The notes under the pieces: generated by a model
The model's database searches: none
What the model saw: only the letters and a program-made list of their open reading frames with translations
Told to the model about the DNA's origin: nothing
Source: UBA2108 sp963925495
Lineage (GTDB): Bacteria > Bacteroidota > Bacteroidia > Flavobacteriales_G > Salibacteraceae
Length of the DNA stretch: 29,346 nucleotides
NCBI GenBank assembly: GCA_963925495.1
Contig: CAWUST010000031.1
Coordinates: 1-29,346 of the forward strand
Direction: 5' to 3'
Shown: one piece after another, positions 29,142 to 29,346 of the stretch
How the letters are laid out: the number at the start of each line of letters is the position of its first letter
Numbering within the stretch: position 1 is the stretch's first letter
Translations under genes and position numbers: made by a program

Positions 29142-29346
29142 CAACTCCTGCGGCATCACCATTTTTATTAAACTTAAAATCCACTGAATGTAAAGCTTCA
29201 CTATTATCTAATTCAATTTTATCGGAATAAACTTCTTCTAAATCCTGATCAAATATTTTCAATTCGTACCAAAACTCACTTAATTTACTATCGGCATTGT
29301 TATGTCCAATATAAAGCCTAGAATAATCTGGAGACACTTGAAGATC
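29140..29346 (-). pseudogene. Internal fragment of an exported protein (reverse piece)
   Basis: An open minus-strand frame runs in from the right edge: VSPDYSRLYIGHNNADSK, LSEFWYELKIFDQDLEEVYS and VDFKFNKNGDAAGVA. It ends near 29140; beyond that the frame (to 29056) is only the antisense of the forward fragment. The 'SPD.s.l.i', 'kiFDqdL' and 'f.fnknGd' pattern is typical of the central propeller-like part of an exported Bacteroidota protein. I read it as the middle of the family whose start is on the plus strand. Both ends are missing. Confidence 0.5.

Noticed and set aside
1..29346. CRISPR arrays, tRNA or rRNA genes, insertion sequences, integrases, toxin-antitoxin or defence genes
   Set aside because: I looked for regularly spaced repeats, cloverleaf-like sequences, transposase or nuclease motifs and small paired genes, and found none that could be supported.

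Overview
The window looks like a chromosomal segment of an AT-rich member of the Bacteroidota, most likely in or near the Flavobacteriales. The evidence is a type IX secretion (T9SS) C-terminal sorting domain, a PorE-like TPR/PD40 envelope protein, a DUF4295 gene beside rpmG and ftsY, several TAnnTTTG promoter elements of the Bacteroidota type, and few Shine-Dalgarno sequences. I see no phage, transposase, CRISPR array, tRNA or rRNA gene. The core is ordinary housekeeping, mixed with very large uncharacterised envelope genes and several decayed genes.

Layout, left part (1-8353). The tail of an unknown gene is followed by rpmG (L33), a DUF4295 gene, a terminator and ftsY. A small secreted HExxH metallopeptidase comes next. 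After it, 2.7-3.3 kb is a graveyard: the last part of a T9SS sorting domain and a frameshifted UPF0489-like gene. paaZ (minus strand) is divergent from a Crp/Fnr-type regulator, which overlaps a tiny CxxC thioredoxin-like gene. tpiA and prmA follow with no gap.

Middle (8386-19337). Two giant exported proteins dominate. The first, 1504 aa with a TTG start, sits 32 bp behind prmA and has no family I recognise. The second, 1987 aa, has the TPR / PD40 propeller / carboxypeptidase-regulatory-like architecture of the T9SS protein PorE. Instead of an OmpA-like peptidoglycan-binding end it carries two Ser/Asn/Gly/Glu-rich linkers, coiled coils and three C-terminal SPOR domains. clpS follows, with a well-formed promoter starting inside the end of the giant gene.

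Right part (19394-29346). A GT-C type membrane glycosyltransferase converges on a wrecked pyridoxamine-phosphate-oxidase-like gene. A T9SS-exported 777-aa protein with a 153-bp tandem duplication lies beyond it. Then comes the conserved translation cluster on the minus strand: ychF, and thrS-infC-rpmI-rplT ending in a strong terminator. infC has no ATG/GTG/TTG at its conserved N-terminus and appears to start at ATA. The last 370 bp hold two pieces of what looks like one gene family in opposite orientation, which suggests an inversion or a chimeric junction.

How the genes relate: housekeeping translation and targeting functions (rpmG, ftsY, prmA, thrS, infC, rpmI, rplT, ychF, clpS) form the backbone. 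The candidate novelty is the pair of giant envelope genes, especially the PorE-like protein whose predicted peptidoglycan anchor has been replaced by SPOR domains.
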